A stretch of DNA of 64,000 bases, from positions 3,534,001-3,598,000 of the forward strand of contig OY762510.1 of NCBI GenBank assembly GCA_963665935.1, given 5' to 3'. Origin of the DNA: Syntrophus sp963665935 (GTDB lineage: Bacteria; Desulfobacterota; Syntrophia; Syntrophales; Syntrophaceae). Below, one piece after another: positions 27,237 through 36,130 of the stretch. A program made the translations under genes and the position numbers. Under the pieces are notes generated by a model. It saw nothing but the letters and a program-made list of their open reading frames with translations. It was not told the DNA's origin and did not search any database. Each line of letters begins with the position of its first letter. Position 1 is the first letter of the stretch.

Positions 27237-27763
27237 GCCCGATATCTTCCGAAAAACCGATTCTCCCCAGAAAGCTGCAGTGCCTTGAGAACGATGAAGC
27301 CGTCCGCACGGCTCTCTATGCGCGAACGCAGCTGCTGAGGGAGGAGAGCGATCTCGTCGTTCCCCTTCTGACCGTCAATTCTGCCCTGGCTGAGTCATTG
27401 AGAACAGCGGAAAGACGTCATCATCTTCGGATCGGCCTGGAAGCCGCCGAGGAAAAACTCGCCAAAGAGCGACAGGGCCTGCTTAAAATGCAAAGGGAAC
27501 AGGGACTCCTGATCGGAGAGCGGATTTCACGATTGATCCTGGTCGCCGAAGATGGAACGGAACGCTTCTACCGGAGCGTTGAGTGGCTGGCAAAAGATCA
27601 CAAGTCGCGACTCCTCGTCTGCCGGCTCAATATACCCGGTTTGGAGATCGGCAGGATTCTTTTCGGAGAGGAGAGGAACATCAAGCTGCTCCTCATCGAC
27701 CACAAGGACACCGTGTCGTTGATTTTCCAAACCCTTATTTCTGAAGAAAATATTGGAGACTAA
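27233..27763 (+). CDS. Hypothetical protein with N-terminal coiled coil
   Basis: A 176-residue protein from a GTG that overlaps the DUF493 stop. The central part (about residues 45-100) is rich in Glu, Lys and Leu and reads like a helical or coiled-coil stretch; the C-terminal part alternates hydrophobic strands (RLILVAEDGTERFYR, LLLIDHKDTVSLIFQ). I do not recognise the family. Tight packing between DUF493 and the methyltransferase-like gene (two bases between stop and start) suggests a shared function, unknown. Confidence 0.75.
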   Translation: MSPISSEKPILPRKLQCLENDEAVRTALYARTQLLREESDLVVPLLTVNSALAESLRTAERRHHLRIGLEAAEEKLAKERQGLLKMQREQGLLIGERISRLILVAEDGTERFYRSVEWLAKDHKSRLLVCRLNIPGLEIGRILFGEERNIKLLLIDHKDTVSLIFQTLISEENIGD

Positions 27764-27764
27764 G

Positions 27765-28709
27765 ATGCCCTTTACGCTGAATTCAACCGTAGATTATCAT
27801 AAGAGTAAGCTGGAAACCCTCGGCTGGGAACTGACGGTGAGCAACGCCCTTTATCCCCAGGACAGCCCGTGCCGATCAATCCTCAAGGACCCCTCCTCCT
27901 ACGGACGGCACCTGTACGAGTTTCTCATATCGGTTGTTCCGCCCCTTGCGAAGGTGGACCGTATTATGGAGATCGGCGGAGGATACGGTTATCTCATGCG
28001 GGATTTTCTGGAATGCAACCCCGGCCTGAAGCCGTTTATGATGGACATCTCCCCGTTCCTTCTGCAGAAGCAGAAGGAAACGCTGAAGGATTTTGAGGTG
28101 ATCTTACGCGAAGGCAATTTCCTGGAATGTGACGACGCCCTTTTGGAAGGCATCGAGCTGGTTGTAATGAATGAGATCCTTGGAGATTTTCCCACCGCCG
28201 TGGATGTGCCCGCGGATATCCTGAGCCCGGACCTTTCGCCGGATTCGCTGGAAAAACCCCTGCATCGCATCCGGCATCTTTATGACCTTTATGCCCTCGG
28301 TCGTCCCCAAACCCAGACGTTTCATTTCAACCTCGGCGCCGTCGAAGCGGTGGAAAAACTCTGCAAGGCAGGCGTTCCCGCGATTTTTCTCGGAGAGCAC
28401 AGTTGCGAGGCCTCCATCCCGGAGCACTTTGCCCGGTATATCCATCTTGAAACCGCAGACAGTCCGCAGCGGATCGCTCTGAAGGGACATGATGAGTATA
28501 CGATTAAAATGTCTCACCTCCAGCAGGTTGCAGAGGCCCTTCACTACCGGGTTCTTCGTGGTCCCTTTGCCGATTTCCTGGACATCCGCTACTCCGACTC
28601 GCTGCTGTCCATCCTCACATCAACGGATGATGCCGACGATAGACAGGAGATCCTGGTGCATTTTCTCGGGGATCTTTTTCAATACGAATACCTGATCCTG
28701 GTCCGATAG
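27765..28709 (+). CDS. SAM-dependent methyltransferase-like protein
   Basis: A 314-residue protein. The SAM-binding motif I is IMEIGGGYGYLMRDF near residue 70, with an acidic residue at the end of strand 2 (MMDISPFL). The rest carries HFNLGAVEAVEKL and a C-terminal half of unknown fold. No catalytic motif tells the substrate. The ATG at 27765 has a GGAG site; an in-frame TTG at 27753 is less likely. It ends a compact run that begins with queF. Confidence 0.78.
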   Translation: MPFTLNSTVDYHKSKLETLGWELTVSNALYPQDSPCRSILKDPSSYGRHLYEFLISVVPPLAKVDRIMEIGGGYGYLMRDFLECNPGLKPFMMDISPFLLQKQKETLKDFEVILREGNFLECDDALLEGIELVVMNEILGDFPTAVDVPADILSPDLSPDSLEKPLHRIRHLYDLYALGRPQTQTFHFNLGAVEAVEKLCKAGVPAIFLGEHSCEASIPEHFARYIHLETADSPQRIALKGHDEYTIKMSHLQQVAEALHYRVLRGPFADFLDIRYSDSLLSILTSTDDADDRQEILVHFLGDLFQYEYLILVR

Positions 28710-28776
28710 AGAAAGCACTTTTGCGGCCTCTATCCCACAAGTTTTTTTCAATCTTCAAATCTTGCAGGGTATGGGG

Positions 28777-29760
28777 ATGATATATCGTAGACTCAACAGG
28801 ATCGGCCGCCTCTTCTGGGATGATCTGCCGCTGATCTATTTCCTGTTCTTAGCCGTCGCTGTAGCATCGGCAGAATGCCTCAATCTCTCCCCGCCTCGCA
28901 AAGATCTTTACTGGACGTTTGTTTTCCCTCTTGCAGTTCCTGTGGCTCTTTATGCGTTTCGCTTTCGAATAATCGATTCTTCCAAACGTCTTTTTGGTCT
29001 GGCAATCCTCCTGGGTGCCTTGTCCATCCTTACCCTGATTTTTGTTGCAACAAAGCCGCAACCGATTGCGATCAGCCGCTTGCGTCTCCTTTATGAGTAC
29101 AGCAGCCTTGCCAACACCCTTGTTTTGGGACTGCACGCCTGGCGACGCAGCCGTGCGCTGGCGATCCTTTTTTTTGCACCGGTTGCAGTCTATGGCGTTA
29201 TTCTCGAGAATGGCGGTATTCTTTTAGGTTATTTCAGCGAAGCAGGATACCGGCTTTATCTCTCGCCCTTCCCTGCACCATTGGCAACCATGGCGGGCTG
29301 GATAACGGTTTTTTACCTGGTAATGTCCGCCACCTGGGAGTTCCAACGGTGCATCCCCTGGCTTTCCCGCTCCGCCTTCGGCTCGGCGCTTGTCGCAACC
29401 GCCTGTGCGCTTTGTTTGGATCTCCAGCTTGATCCCCTGGCAACAGTGGTGGGTTTCTGGCACTGGAATGACCTTTTGACTTTTTCCCTGCTCGGGGTAC
29501 CCGTCCAGAACTTCGTCGCCTGGGCAAGCGCTGTTTTCCCCTTCTCTTTCCTACTTTTCCGGCTACAGATAAAACGATCGATCCAGCCGATAAATCTTGG
29601 TGAAACGGCGAATCAAACATGGCTCTTGTTGCGGATTCCCCTTACTCTGGCGTCTGCATCCGTCCTATTTTTCAGCACGATGATCGTTATCGAAGGCGGC
29701 TTCTCCGGACCGACCTTAACGGTCCTGGGGGAAACCCTGCGCAAATTGGGAATGCATTGA
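28777..29760 (+). CDS. Polytopic membrane protein resembling carotenoid-biosynthesis (DUF422/CruF) proteins
   Basis: A 327-residue protein with about eight hydrophobic segments and short loops. The pattern of charged and aromatic residues around GFWHWNDLLTFSLLGVPVQNFVAW is like the GFW/GVP...NF.GW motif of DUF422 proteins, which include CruF carotenoid 1',2'-hydratases. No other carotenoid gene is in the window. The ATG at 28777 has AGGG 7 bases upstream; ATG 28771 and TTG 28762 are alternatives. Family call is moderate; an enzymatic role is inference. Confidence 0.7.
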   Translation: MIYRRLNRIGRLFWDDLPLIYFLFLAVAVASAECLNLSPPRKDLYWTFVFPLAVPVALYAFRFRIIDSSKRLFGLAILLGALSILTLIFVATKPQPIAISRLRLLYEYSSLANTLVLGLHAWRRSRALAILFFAPVAVYGVILENGGILLGYFSEAGYRLYLSPFPAPLATMAGWITVFYLVMSATWEFQRCIPWLSRSAFGSALVATACALCLDLQLDPLATVVGFWHWNDLLTFSLLGVPVQNFVAWASAVFPFSFLLFRLQIKRSIQPINLGETANQTWLLLRIPLTLASASVLFFSTMIVIEGGFSGPTLTVLGETLRKLGMH

Positions 29761-29835
29761 TATGAATTTTACTGTTGGCAGGAAAGACGGCTTCCGGTTC
29801 TATTCCGACTGCGGAAACGTTCTTGATTTAGGATA

Positions 29836-29864
29836 TTGACAAAAACGTGGAATAAGTATATCAG
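29836..29864 (+). promoter_or_regulatory. Promoter for tRNA-Met
   Basis: TTGACA at 29836-29841 and, after 17 bases, TATCAG at 29859-29864 (overlapping a TATATC). The tRNA starts 47 bases downstream. The -35 box is perfect, the -10 weak. Confidence 0.5.
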
Positions 29865-29910
29865 GCAAAGTCTCTTGTTATTTGCTTAATGCAAAAGGAA
29901 TTTGCAGTGA

Positions 29911-29986
29911 GGGCCCATAGCTCAATTGGTAGAGCCACCGGCTCATAACCGGTAGGTCCCTGGTTCGATCCCAGGTGGGCCCACCA
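29911..29986 (+). tRNA. tRNA-Met (CAT)
   Basis: A 76-nt cloverleaf with encoded CCA. The acceptor stem GGGCCCA pairs with TGGGCCC, the anticodon loop is CTCATAA (anticodon CAT) and the T loop is TTCGATC. The features of initiator tRNA (unpaired C1-A72) are absent, so this is elongator Met; a lysidine-modified Ile tRNA is the less likely alternative. Confidence 0.92.
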
Positions 29987-30134
29987 ATTAACATGCCTTA
30001 AAAAGGATCATCAAGGATATGGTTTTCAAATTTTTAAAAAAAGAGAGACGAAGGATTAGATGATCGTTATTGAAGAAGGCAGTCCATCTTTATCAAAAGA
30101 AGATTCATTCTGCTTTACAGGTTGGTCTTAAGGG

Positions 30135-30163
30135 AATGCACCATTAATTGGTGCATTTTTTTT
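30135..30163 (+). terminator. Rho-independent terminator after tRNA-Met
   Basis: An 8-bp stem AATGCACC/GGTGCATT with a 7-base loop is followed by a run of T. Nothing else lies between it and tRNA-Met. Confidence 0.85.
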
Positions 30164-30200
30164 GGCATTTTCCAGTGAAGGAAAGGGGAAATATCTCTAA

Positions 30201-30923
30201 TTGAATAAGCATCTATCATCACTGATTTCTTTACAGGGACTTGATACTGAAGCAAGAAAGCTAAAAAGTCAAAAGAATGATCTGCCTATACGTCTGAATC
30301 AGTTGGAAGAGGCAAACAAAAAATCCAGTCTCGAGTTTGCTGAAAACAAAAAAAAATATGACGACATTTTAGCACAGCATAGGGAACTTGAGTCCAAGCT
30401 CAAAAAAGGATCGGATGCTCTGAGCAAAGCAAAGGACCGTCTTGGTGAGGTCAAAACAAACAAGGAATATCAGGCGATGCTCAAAGAAATAGAAAATGTC
30501 GAAACAAAAAACAGTGAGATTGAAACAGAGATTATTTGCTTATTAGAAGAAACAGACAAAAGCAAAAAGATTCTACAGGAGCAGGAAAAGACCAAGGAAC
30601 AACAGGATCGCCAATACGAACTTCAAAGACAAAAGATAAAAATGGAGATTGATTCCCTCGATGAAAAAATCCTGAAATGTTCCCAGCAGCTTCAACATCT
30701 GCTTGAGAGTATCCCCAAAGATCTAACGAAACGGTACGAAATGATTAAGGCACTCAATAATGGGACAGCCGTCGTTTCCGTATGGAAAGGTGTTTGCGGA
30801 GGCTGTCATATGAACATCCCGCCACAGTTCTACAATGAGCTTCAAAAAACCGATGAGCTCTTCTCCTGTCCAAATTGCAGCAGAATCATTTACTGGCAGA
30901 ACAAAGAGGAAAGTGATGCTTAA
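30201..30923 (+). CDS. Coiled-coil zinc-ribbon protein (COG1579 type)
   Basis: A 240-residue protein. Most of residues 20-170 is a long antiparallel coiled coil rich in Lys, Glu and Gln (no Pro). The C-terminus carries a four-cysteine zinc ribbon, CGGCHMNIPP and CPNCSRIIYW. Homologues often precede rnpB in deltaproteobacteria, as here. Function not established; binding of nucleic acid or ribosome-associated factors has been suggested for the family. The start is a TTG preceded by a purine-rich site. Confidence 0.88.
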   Translation: MNKHLSSLISLQGLDTEARKLKSQKNDLPIRLNQLEEANKKSSLEFAENKKKYDDILAQHRELESKLKKGSDALSKAKDRLGEVKTNKEYQAMLKEIENVETKNSEIETEIICLLEETDKSKKILQEQEKTKEQQDRQYELQRQKIKMEIDSLDEKILKCSQQLQHLLESIPKDLTKRYEMIKALNNGTAVVSVWKGVCGGCHMNIPPQFYNELQKTDELFSCPNCSRIIYWQNKEESDA

Positions 30924-31072
30924 GTCCAAAGAAGTCTTTTTTCCGTCCCCGCTGTACTTTTTGAGGTAAATCCTCATTTCTGATACATTATAAATTTTCC
31001 AGACACGGCCTTTAAAAAAGACGATAAGAGAAAATCATCGCCTCTGGAGTCTTTCAGGCAGCAATAAAAGAT

Positions 31073-31101
31073 TTGAAAATAATCATCAATCCCGGTAAAT
31101 T
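31073..31101 (+). promoter_or_regulatory. Promoter for RNase P RNA
   Basis: TTGAAA at 31073-31078 and TAAATT at 31096-31101 with 17 bases between; the RNase P RNA 5' end lies about 16 bases further. Confidence 0.6.
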
Positions 31102-31116
31102 ATTCAGCATATAAAC

Positions 31117-31497
31117 GGGTGTTGGAGTAGATCGGATGATCGCTGGTTTGCGTTGCAGACGAGAGGAAAGTCCGAGCTCCACAGGGCAGGATGGTCGCTA
31201 ACGACGACTGGAGGCGACTCTAAGGAAAGTGCCACAGAAAAGATACCGCCCGATTCCATCGGGTAAGGGTGAAATGGCGAGGTAAGAGCTCACCGTTTTC
31301 CGGGTGACCGGAAAAGCTTGGTAAACCCCATCCGGAGCAAGACCAAATAGGAGAACATTTTAGAGTGGCCCGCTCGACGTTCTCGGGTAGTGTCGCTTGA
31401 GGCAGCAGGCAACTGTTGTCCTAGATGAATGATCATCGCCATAGTCCAGGCAACTGGAAAATGGAACAGAACTCGGCTTATGATCTGCTCCAACCCC
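31117..31497 (+). ncRNA. rnpB: RNase P RNA (class A)
   Basis: Catalytic RNA that trims 5' leaders from pre-tRNAs. The P1 helix pairs GTTGGAGTAGATC at the 5' end with GATCTGCTCCAAC at the 3' end. The conserved core CR-I GAGGAAAGTCCGAGCTCC, a GGTAAGGGTGAAATGGCGAGG region, the ACAGAA...(AGATAC)CGCCC element and the 3' CR-V with ACAGAACTCGGCTTA are all present. Total length near 380 nt is normal for type A. The ORFs that read through it are shadows. Confidence 0.96.
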
Positions 31498-31571
31498 GTT
31501 TTCACTTTCTGATTTTTCATCCCGACTTCCCCGCCATCAGCCTGCAGCATTTTGACGTCATCCTTTTTTTC

Positions 31572-31631
31572 AAAAAAAAACCGGCCACGGATTCTGGTAA
31601 GTTCCACTTGCTTACCTGCATCCGTGGCCGG
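31572..31631 (-). terminator. Long hairpin terminator for ppsA
   Basis: A 12-bp stem CCGGCCACGGAT/ATCCGTGGCCGG (31581-31592 with 31620-31631) with a second stem GGTAAG/CTTACC inside. On the minus strand it is followed by nine T. It is the terminator of ppsA and also lies about 75 bases past rnpB. Confidence 0.85.
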
Positions 31632-31642
31632 AAGAAAGAATC

Positions 31643-31679
31643 TATTCCGGGATATTCAAAGCCGATCTATCCCGGAATA
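31643..31679. repeat. Inverted repeat just after ppsA
   Basis: TATTCCGGGATA pairs with TATCCCGGAATA (12 bp) with a 13-base loop. It has no T tract and lies between the ppsA stop and the main terminator; it may protect the mRNA 3' end. Confidence 0.7.
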
Positions 31680-31695
31680 TAAATTTTCGGTTTTT

Positions 31696-34101
31696 CTAGG
31701 AAATTCCCATCGTTTTTTCCATTTCCAGAAGGTCTACAGTCGTTTTGATCACGGTATCGGCATTGAGGGAAATGCTGTTGATGCCGCATTCCACCAGGAA
31801 GCGCGCGAATTCGGGATAATCGCTGGGGGCCTGTCCACAGATTCCGATTTTCTTGCCCATCGCTTTGGCCTTGGCGATCGCCGTCCGGATCAGGTCCTGT
31901 ACCGCCTGATTCCTCTCATCGAAAATGTGAGCGACTTCGGCGGAGTCTCTGTCCAGTCCAAGGGTCAGCTGGGTGAGATCATTGGAGCCGATGGAGAATC
32001 CGTCGAAGACCTTGCCGAATTCTTCGATCAGAATGACATTGCTTGGGATTTCCACCATCATGTAAACTTCCAGCCCGTTTTCTCCCTGGACAAGCCCTTT
32101 GCTCGCCAGGACGCCGATGACCTTTTTCCCCTCATCCACGGTGCGGCAGAAGGGAATCATCATTTTAACATTGGTGAGTCCCATCTCGTTCCGGATTTTC
32201 TTCATGGCCTCACACTCCAGGGCAAAGGCATCGCGATATTTTTCGTCATAATATCTCGATGCGCCGCGGAATCCGATCATGGGGTTTTCTTCTTTTGGTT
32301 CGAAATAGGAGCCGCCCGTGAGATTTGCGTATTCGTTGCTCTTGAAATCGCTCATCCGGACGATGACATCGTTGGGATAGAAGGCCGCACCGATCTTTGC
32401 GATGCCCTGGGCAAGCACATCGACAAAGAAGTCACTCTTCTGAGCATAACCCTTTGTCCTTCTCTCGATTTCTTTCCGTGTGGCCTCATCGGTCACCTTG
32501 TCGAAATGAATCAAGGCGAGCGGATGGATGCTGATGAAGTTGTTGATGATGAATTCCAGTCTCGCAAGGCCGACGCCGTCATTGGGAATGGCTGCCAGGG
32601 AGAAGGCATTGTCCGGACTTCCCACATTCAGCATGATTTTGGTCTTCGGCCGCTGCATGTTCTGGACGTTGACCCTCTGTACTTCATACTTCAGAAGGCC
32701 TGAATAGACATTCCCCACTTCGCCTTCGGCGCAGGATACCGTTGCCTCGGAAACGCCCACCATTTTTTCCGTTGCATCCCCGCTGCCGACGATACAGGGA
32801 ACGCCGAGTTCGCGGCTGACGATCGCGGCGTGACAGGTTCTTCCACCTTTATTGGTCACAATGGCTGCGGCGATCTTCATCACCGGTTCCCAGTCGGGGT
32901 CCGTCATATCGGTAACCAGGACTTCACCCTTTTTGAAATTCTGAATATCCTCGACGGATTCAATGATGTTGACCTTTCCCGATCCGATTTTCGATCCGAC
33001 GCTTGTGCCCGTGACAACGGGGGTACCCTGTTCAAGAAGGACGTAACTTTCCAGGACGCTGGCATCCTTCTGAGACTCCACGGTTTCCGGCCGGGCCTGC
33101 AGGATGAACAGGTCACCGGTGATTCCGTCCTTGCCCCACTCAATGTCCATGGGTTTGTAATAGCCCGCCTGCTGTGAGTAATGATCCTCGATAATGGCCG
33201 TCCAGCGTGCCAGAGTGAGAACTTCCTCTTCAGAAACGCAGAAGCGCTCCCGTTCTTCCGGAACGGTGGGAACGATCTCCGTAGGTTTATCGCCGCCGGT
33301 GGCGTAAATCATCTTGATTTCTTTGGATCCGAGCTTTTTCTGAAGGATGGGTTTGAATCCCTCTTTCAGGGTCGGCTTGAAAACATAAAATTCGTCAGGA
33401 TTGACGATTCCTTGAACGACCGTCTCTCCCAGTCCGTGGGCAGCCGTTACAAGAATGGCATTCTTGAATCCCGATTCCGTGTCGATGGAAAAGATAACGC
33501 CTGATGACCCCACATCCGAACGGACCATTTTCTGCACACCGATGGAAAGAGACACGGACATGTGGTCAAAACCCTTGTCAACGCGGTAAGAGATGGCACG
33601 ATCCGTAAAGAGGGAGGCAAAGCATTTCCGGCAGGCGTCAATCAGGACATCGTTTCCCCGGATATTCAGATAGGTTTCCTGCTGTCCGGCAAAACTGGCA
33701 TCCGGCAGGTCTTCGGCGGTTGCAGAACTGCGGACGGCGACATCCGTATTTTCTCCGTACTCATCACAGAGTTTCTTGTAACTTTCGATAACCGCCGCTT
33801 TGAGATCTTCCGGAAATTCGATGTTATAAATGAGTGAACGGATCTGCTTTCCCCTGGAACTCAGATTCTGAATATCATGGGTATCGAGATCGGAGAGAAT
33901 CTGCCTGATCTGATCGCTGACACCGGCTGATTTAAGAAGATATTGATACGCATGAGCAGTAACAGCAAACCCGTCTGGAATACTGACCCCTTTGGGTCGA
34001 AGTTCGCGTCTCATCTCGCCAAGAGAGGCATTTTTCCCTCCGACTTGGGGGATATCTTTCAACTCCAGTTCGTCGAACCATATCACATGCTTTTCTTCCA
34101 T
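31696..34101 (-). CDS. ppsA: Phosphoenolpyruvate synthase (pyruvate, water dikinase)
   Basis: An 801-residue cytosolic enzyme that makes PEP from pyruvate and ATP in gluconeogenesis. The nucleotide-binding domain includes VGGKNASLGEM and TDVAVRSSATAEDLPDASFAG; the phosphohistidine is in GGRTCHAAIVSRELGVPCIVG near residue 425; the PEP-binding domain holds FSIGSNDLTQLTLGLDRDS and a C-terminal CGQAPSDYPEFA. A better start than the longest frame is ATG 34101, because GGAGGGGG lies just upstream; the first ATG at 34119 has no such site. In syntrophs PEP synthase supports growth on acetyl-CoA-derived pyruvate. Confidence 0.96.
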   Translation of the reverse strand: MEEKHVIWFDELELKDIPQVGGKNASLGEMRRELRPKGVSIPDGFAVTAHAYQYLLKSAGVSDQIRQILSDLDTHDIQNLSSRGKQIRSLIYNIEFPEDLKAAVIESYKKLCDEYGENTDVAVRSSATAEDLPDASFAGQQETYLNIRGNDVLIDACRKCFASLFTDRAISYRVDKGFDHMSVSLSIGVQKMVRSDVGSSGVIFSIDTESGFKNAILVTAAHGLGETVVQGIVNPDEFYVFKPTLKEGFKPILQKKLGSKEIKMIYATGGDKPTEIVPTVPEERERFCVSEEEVLTLARWTAIIEDHYSQQAGYYKPMDIEWGKDGITGDLFILQARPETVESQKDASVLESYVLLEQGTPVVTGTSVGSKIGSGKVNIIESVEDIQNFKKGEVLVTDMTDPDWEPVMKIAAAIVTNKGGRTCHAAIVSRELGVPCIVGSGDATEKMVGVSEATVSCAEGEVGNVYSGLLKYEVQRVNVQNMQRPKTKIMLNVGSPDNAFSLAAIPNDGVGLARLEFIINNFISIHPLALIHFDKVTDEATRKEIERRTKGYAQKSDFFVDVLAQGIAKIGAAFYPNDVIVRMSDFKSNEYANLTGGSYFEPKEENPMIGFRGASRYYDEKYRDAFALECEAMKKIRNEMGLTNVKMMIPFCRTVDEGKKVIGVLASKGLVQGENGLEVYMMVEIPSNVILIEEFGKVFDGFSIGSNDLTQLTLGLDRDSAEVAHIFDERNQAVQDLIRTAIAKAKAMGKKIGICGQAPSDYPEFARFLVECGINSISLNADTVIKTTVDLLEMEKTMGIS

Positions 34102-34119
34102 AATTACCCCCTCCTCCAT

Positions 34120-34360
34120 AAGGAAATTACTTTGTGATCTGCCATTATCTCCTCCTAAACTTTATATTATTATTTTGTGTAGAATGAACTTGATGGGATT
34201 TGCTTGAAAATAAATGCAAGTTATTTACCAATTATGTCTCTGAAAGTCAATTGAAATATCTTTCGTAATCAAATATTTGTTAATAGATTCAACTACATTA
34301 TAGCTATGACCAGAGCAGTAAATCCCATTGAAATACATCCAGACAAAATGGATTTAGGAA
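34120..34360. other. AT-rich leader region between ppsA and the atpE terminator
   Basis: About 240 bases with no open frame. It must hold the ppsA promoter (minus strand) and 5' leader; I see AT-rich hexamers but no convincing -35/-10 pair. Confidence 0.4.
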
Positions 34361-34391
34361 AAAAAAAGCCGGCTAATAAACCGGCTTTTTT
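34361..34391. terminator. Bidirectional terminator after atpE
   Basis: AAAAAAGCCGG and CCGGCTTTTTT enclose an 8-base loop; A runs on one side and T runs on the other make it active on both strands. It lies about 75 bases beyond the atpE stop. Confidence 0.85.
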
Positions 34392-34466
34392 ATCCCTGAA
34401 TCCAAAATGCTTTTTGCAAATTTTTTTGTTCTATTTTCTCTTCTATGAGTTCTTCGAAATCATACC

Positions 34467-34844
34467 TTAACCGGCAATGAAGAATTTCGCATAGGGGTTG
34501 GCATAAAGCAGAACAAGTGAAACGACCAGAGCGTAAATAGCAATGGATTCGGCCATGGCCATACCAACCAGCATGGTCATCATGACTTTTCCCTGGACAC
34601 CGGGATTTCTTCCAACAGCCTGGCAAGCTCCACTGGCGGCATTACCGATACCAGCACCGGCGCCGATTGCGCCGCCACCGATGGCGATGCCGGCACCAAC
34701 CATGGCGCCAACGGCAAAGATAACTTTAATGTAGGACTCGCTGCCGGGAGCAGCAGCTTCAGCAGCGGAGACTACCGTAGCCGTCAGTAAAACCGCAAGC
34801 AGTGTTAAACAGGTTACAATTGTTTTCCGAATCTTTGTAATCAT
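34467..34844 (-). CDS. atpE: F-type ATP synthase subunit c with signal-like N-terminus
   Basis: A 125-residue product if it starts at ATG 34844, where GGAGAAGAGAAG lies upstream. The two-helix hairpin holds GAGIGNAASGACQAVGRNPG and the ion-binding segment AMAESIAIYALVV with the essential Glu. The Gln seen at the first helix of Na+-specific c rings (GQG) is replaced by Ile, so proton coupling is more likely. About 45 residues precede the mature region: a charged start, a hydrophobic stretch and VSAAEAAAP resemble a cleavable signal peptide. No other atp gene is adjacent; atpB and atpI, usual neighbours, are absent here. Confidence 0.93.
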   Translation of the reverse strand: MITKIRKTIVTCLTLLAVLLTATVVSAAEAAAPGSESYIKVIFAVGAMVGAGIAIGGGAIGAGAGIGNAASGACQAVGRNPGVQGKVMMTMLVGMAMAESIAIYALVVSLVLLYANPYAKFFIAG

Positions 34845-35220
34845 CTTCTCTTCTCCTTTTAAAAATGAAATTTTTGCTTCCTCTCCGATATGGCAAATTG
34901 TCACCAGAAGAAGAAGTTCACCTTAGCTTGCGCAAGTACTGGCAAAACATATACCAGAAACAATCATTTCTCCTTTATTAGACTTATCGTATTGATATCA
35001 TTTGTCTTTAATGATTATACCTCTTTTGAGTAAGCCGTTATTTTCGTCCCTCTGCATTAAATATAATGTTCAATCCTCTTTCAAGATTTAACGAAAATTG
35101 AAACGAATCAGAATTGAATCGTTCCGGTCCAGAATCCGTCTGAGATAAAATATTCAAAGGTCTTTTATTTAAAAAATACAAGATGTTCCCCATGATTAAC
35201 AGCCTGCCTGATTTTGCCCT
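34845..35220. other. Divergent intergenic region atpE / nfnA
   Basis: About 375 bases between divergent genes with no supported frame. It contains T-rich stretches and should hold both promoters. Apart from the nfn promoter listed separately I see no repeat or structured RNA. Confidence 0.4.
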
Positions 35221-35227
35221 TTTTGTC

Positions 35228-35255
35228 TTGACAGTCATGTATTGTTCATGATACA
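35228..35255 (+). promoter_or_regulatory. Candidate promoter for the nfn operon
   Basis: TTGACA at 35228-35233 and GATACA at 35250-35255 with 16 bases between. The interrupted palindrome TGTAT-N8-ATACA overlaps the spacer and -10 box and might be an operator. The pair is suggestive only. Confidence 0.4.
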
Positions 35256-35293
35256 GCGACGTCACTTCGAGTTGAGGAAGGAGATTAAGAGCA

Positions 35294-36130
35294 TTGACTA
35301 AGATTTTGGAAAAAGTAGATTTATCTGAGAATGTAGTCAAGATGGTACTTGACGCCCCAGCAATAGCCAAGAAACGAAAGGCCGGTCAGTTTATAGTCCT
35401 AAAGATCGATGAAAAAGGGGAAAGAATCCCCTTGACGACTGTAGATTGCGATCCAGAAAAAGGGACCCTGACGATCATCTTTCAGGTTGTCGGCAAGACC
35501 ACGGCCAAACTGGCTACACTGAAGGCAGGCGATGAACTCATGGATCTGCAGGGACCGATGGGCAGACCAACCCACCTCGAGGGCATTAAGAATGCCGTCT
35601 GCGTTGGTGGTGGCGTTGGAGTGGGAGTTGTTTATCCCATTGGAGCAGCTCTCAAGAAACTTGGTGCCAAGGTCACATCCATCATTGGTTCGCGAAACAA
35701 GGAACTTCTCATTCTGGAAGAAGAAATGAAAGGCATCAGCGATAACCTTATCGTAACGACTGATGACGGGAGTTATGGCATTCATGGTTTTGTCAGTGAT
35801 GCGTTAAAGACATTGATTGATTCAGGCGAAAAGATTGATGAGGTTTTCGCAATTGGCCCCGTTCCCATGATGAAGGCTATAGCGGCTGTGACAAAACCTT
35901 ATGGCATCAAAACAACGGTCAGCCTGAATTCCATTATGGTGGATGCAACGGGTATGTGTGGTGCCTGCCGTGTGGCGGTTGGAGGAGAGACAAAATTCGC
36001 CTGTGTCGATGGCCCCGAATTTGATGGTCATGCCGTTGATTTCGATCTGTTGGCGAGTCGTCTGAGAATGTATATGACCCAGGAAAAAGAATCGATGGAT
36101 AACTACAGGTGTGAATGCCATGGAAAATAA
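35294..36130 (+). CDS. nfnA: NADH-dependent ferredoxin:NADP oxidoreductase subunit A / sulfide dehydrogenase subunit (NfnA-like)
   Basis: A 278-residue flavoprotein of the ferredoxin-NADP reductase fold. The FAD-binding part is at the N-terminus and a nucleotide-binding segment AVCVGGGVGVGVVYPIGAAL is in the middle. Near the C-terminus the cysteines in GMCGACRVAVG and KFACVDGPEFDGH form a 2Fe-2S site. With NfnB it would couple NADH and ferredoxin oxidation to NADPH by electron bifurcation. It begins with a TTG preceded by GGAG. SudB is the older name for homologues; the exact pairing of electron carriers is inference. Confidence 0.92.
   Translation: MTKILEKVDLSENVVKMVLDAPAIAKKRKAGQFIVLKIDEKGERIPLTTVDCDPEKGTLTIIFQVVGKTTAKLATLKAGDELMDLQGPMGRPTHLEGIKNAVCVGGGVGVGVVYPIGAALKKLGAKVTSIIGSRNKELLILEEEMKGISDNLIVTTDDGSYGIHGFVSDALKTLIDSGEKIDEVFAIGPVPMMKAIAAVTKPYGIKTTVSLNSIMVDATGMCGACRVAVGGETKFACVDGPEFDGHAVDFDLLASRLRMYMTQEKESMDNYRCECHGK

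Noticed and set aside
31290..31682. Two small frames over the RNase P RNA and the hairpin
   Set aside because: They overlap a clear structural RNA and a terminator.
31552..32703. Plus-strand frame over the ppsA terminator and 3' end
   Set aside because: Reads through a terminator hairpin and opposite the PpsA C-terminal domain.
35038..35370. 110-codon minus-strand frame overlapping the nfnA start
   Set aside because: No ribosome site; covers the nfn promoter; no family resemblance.
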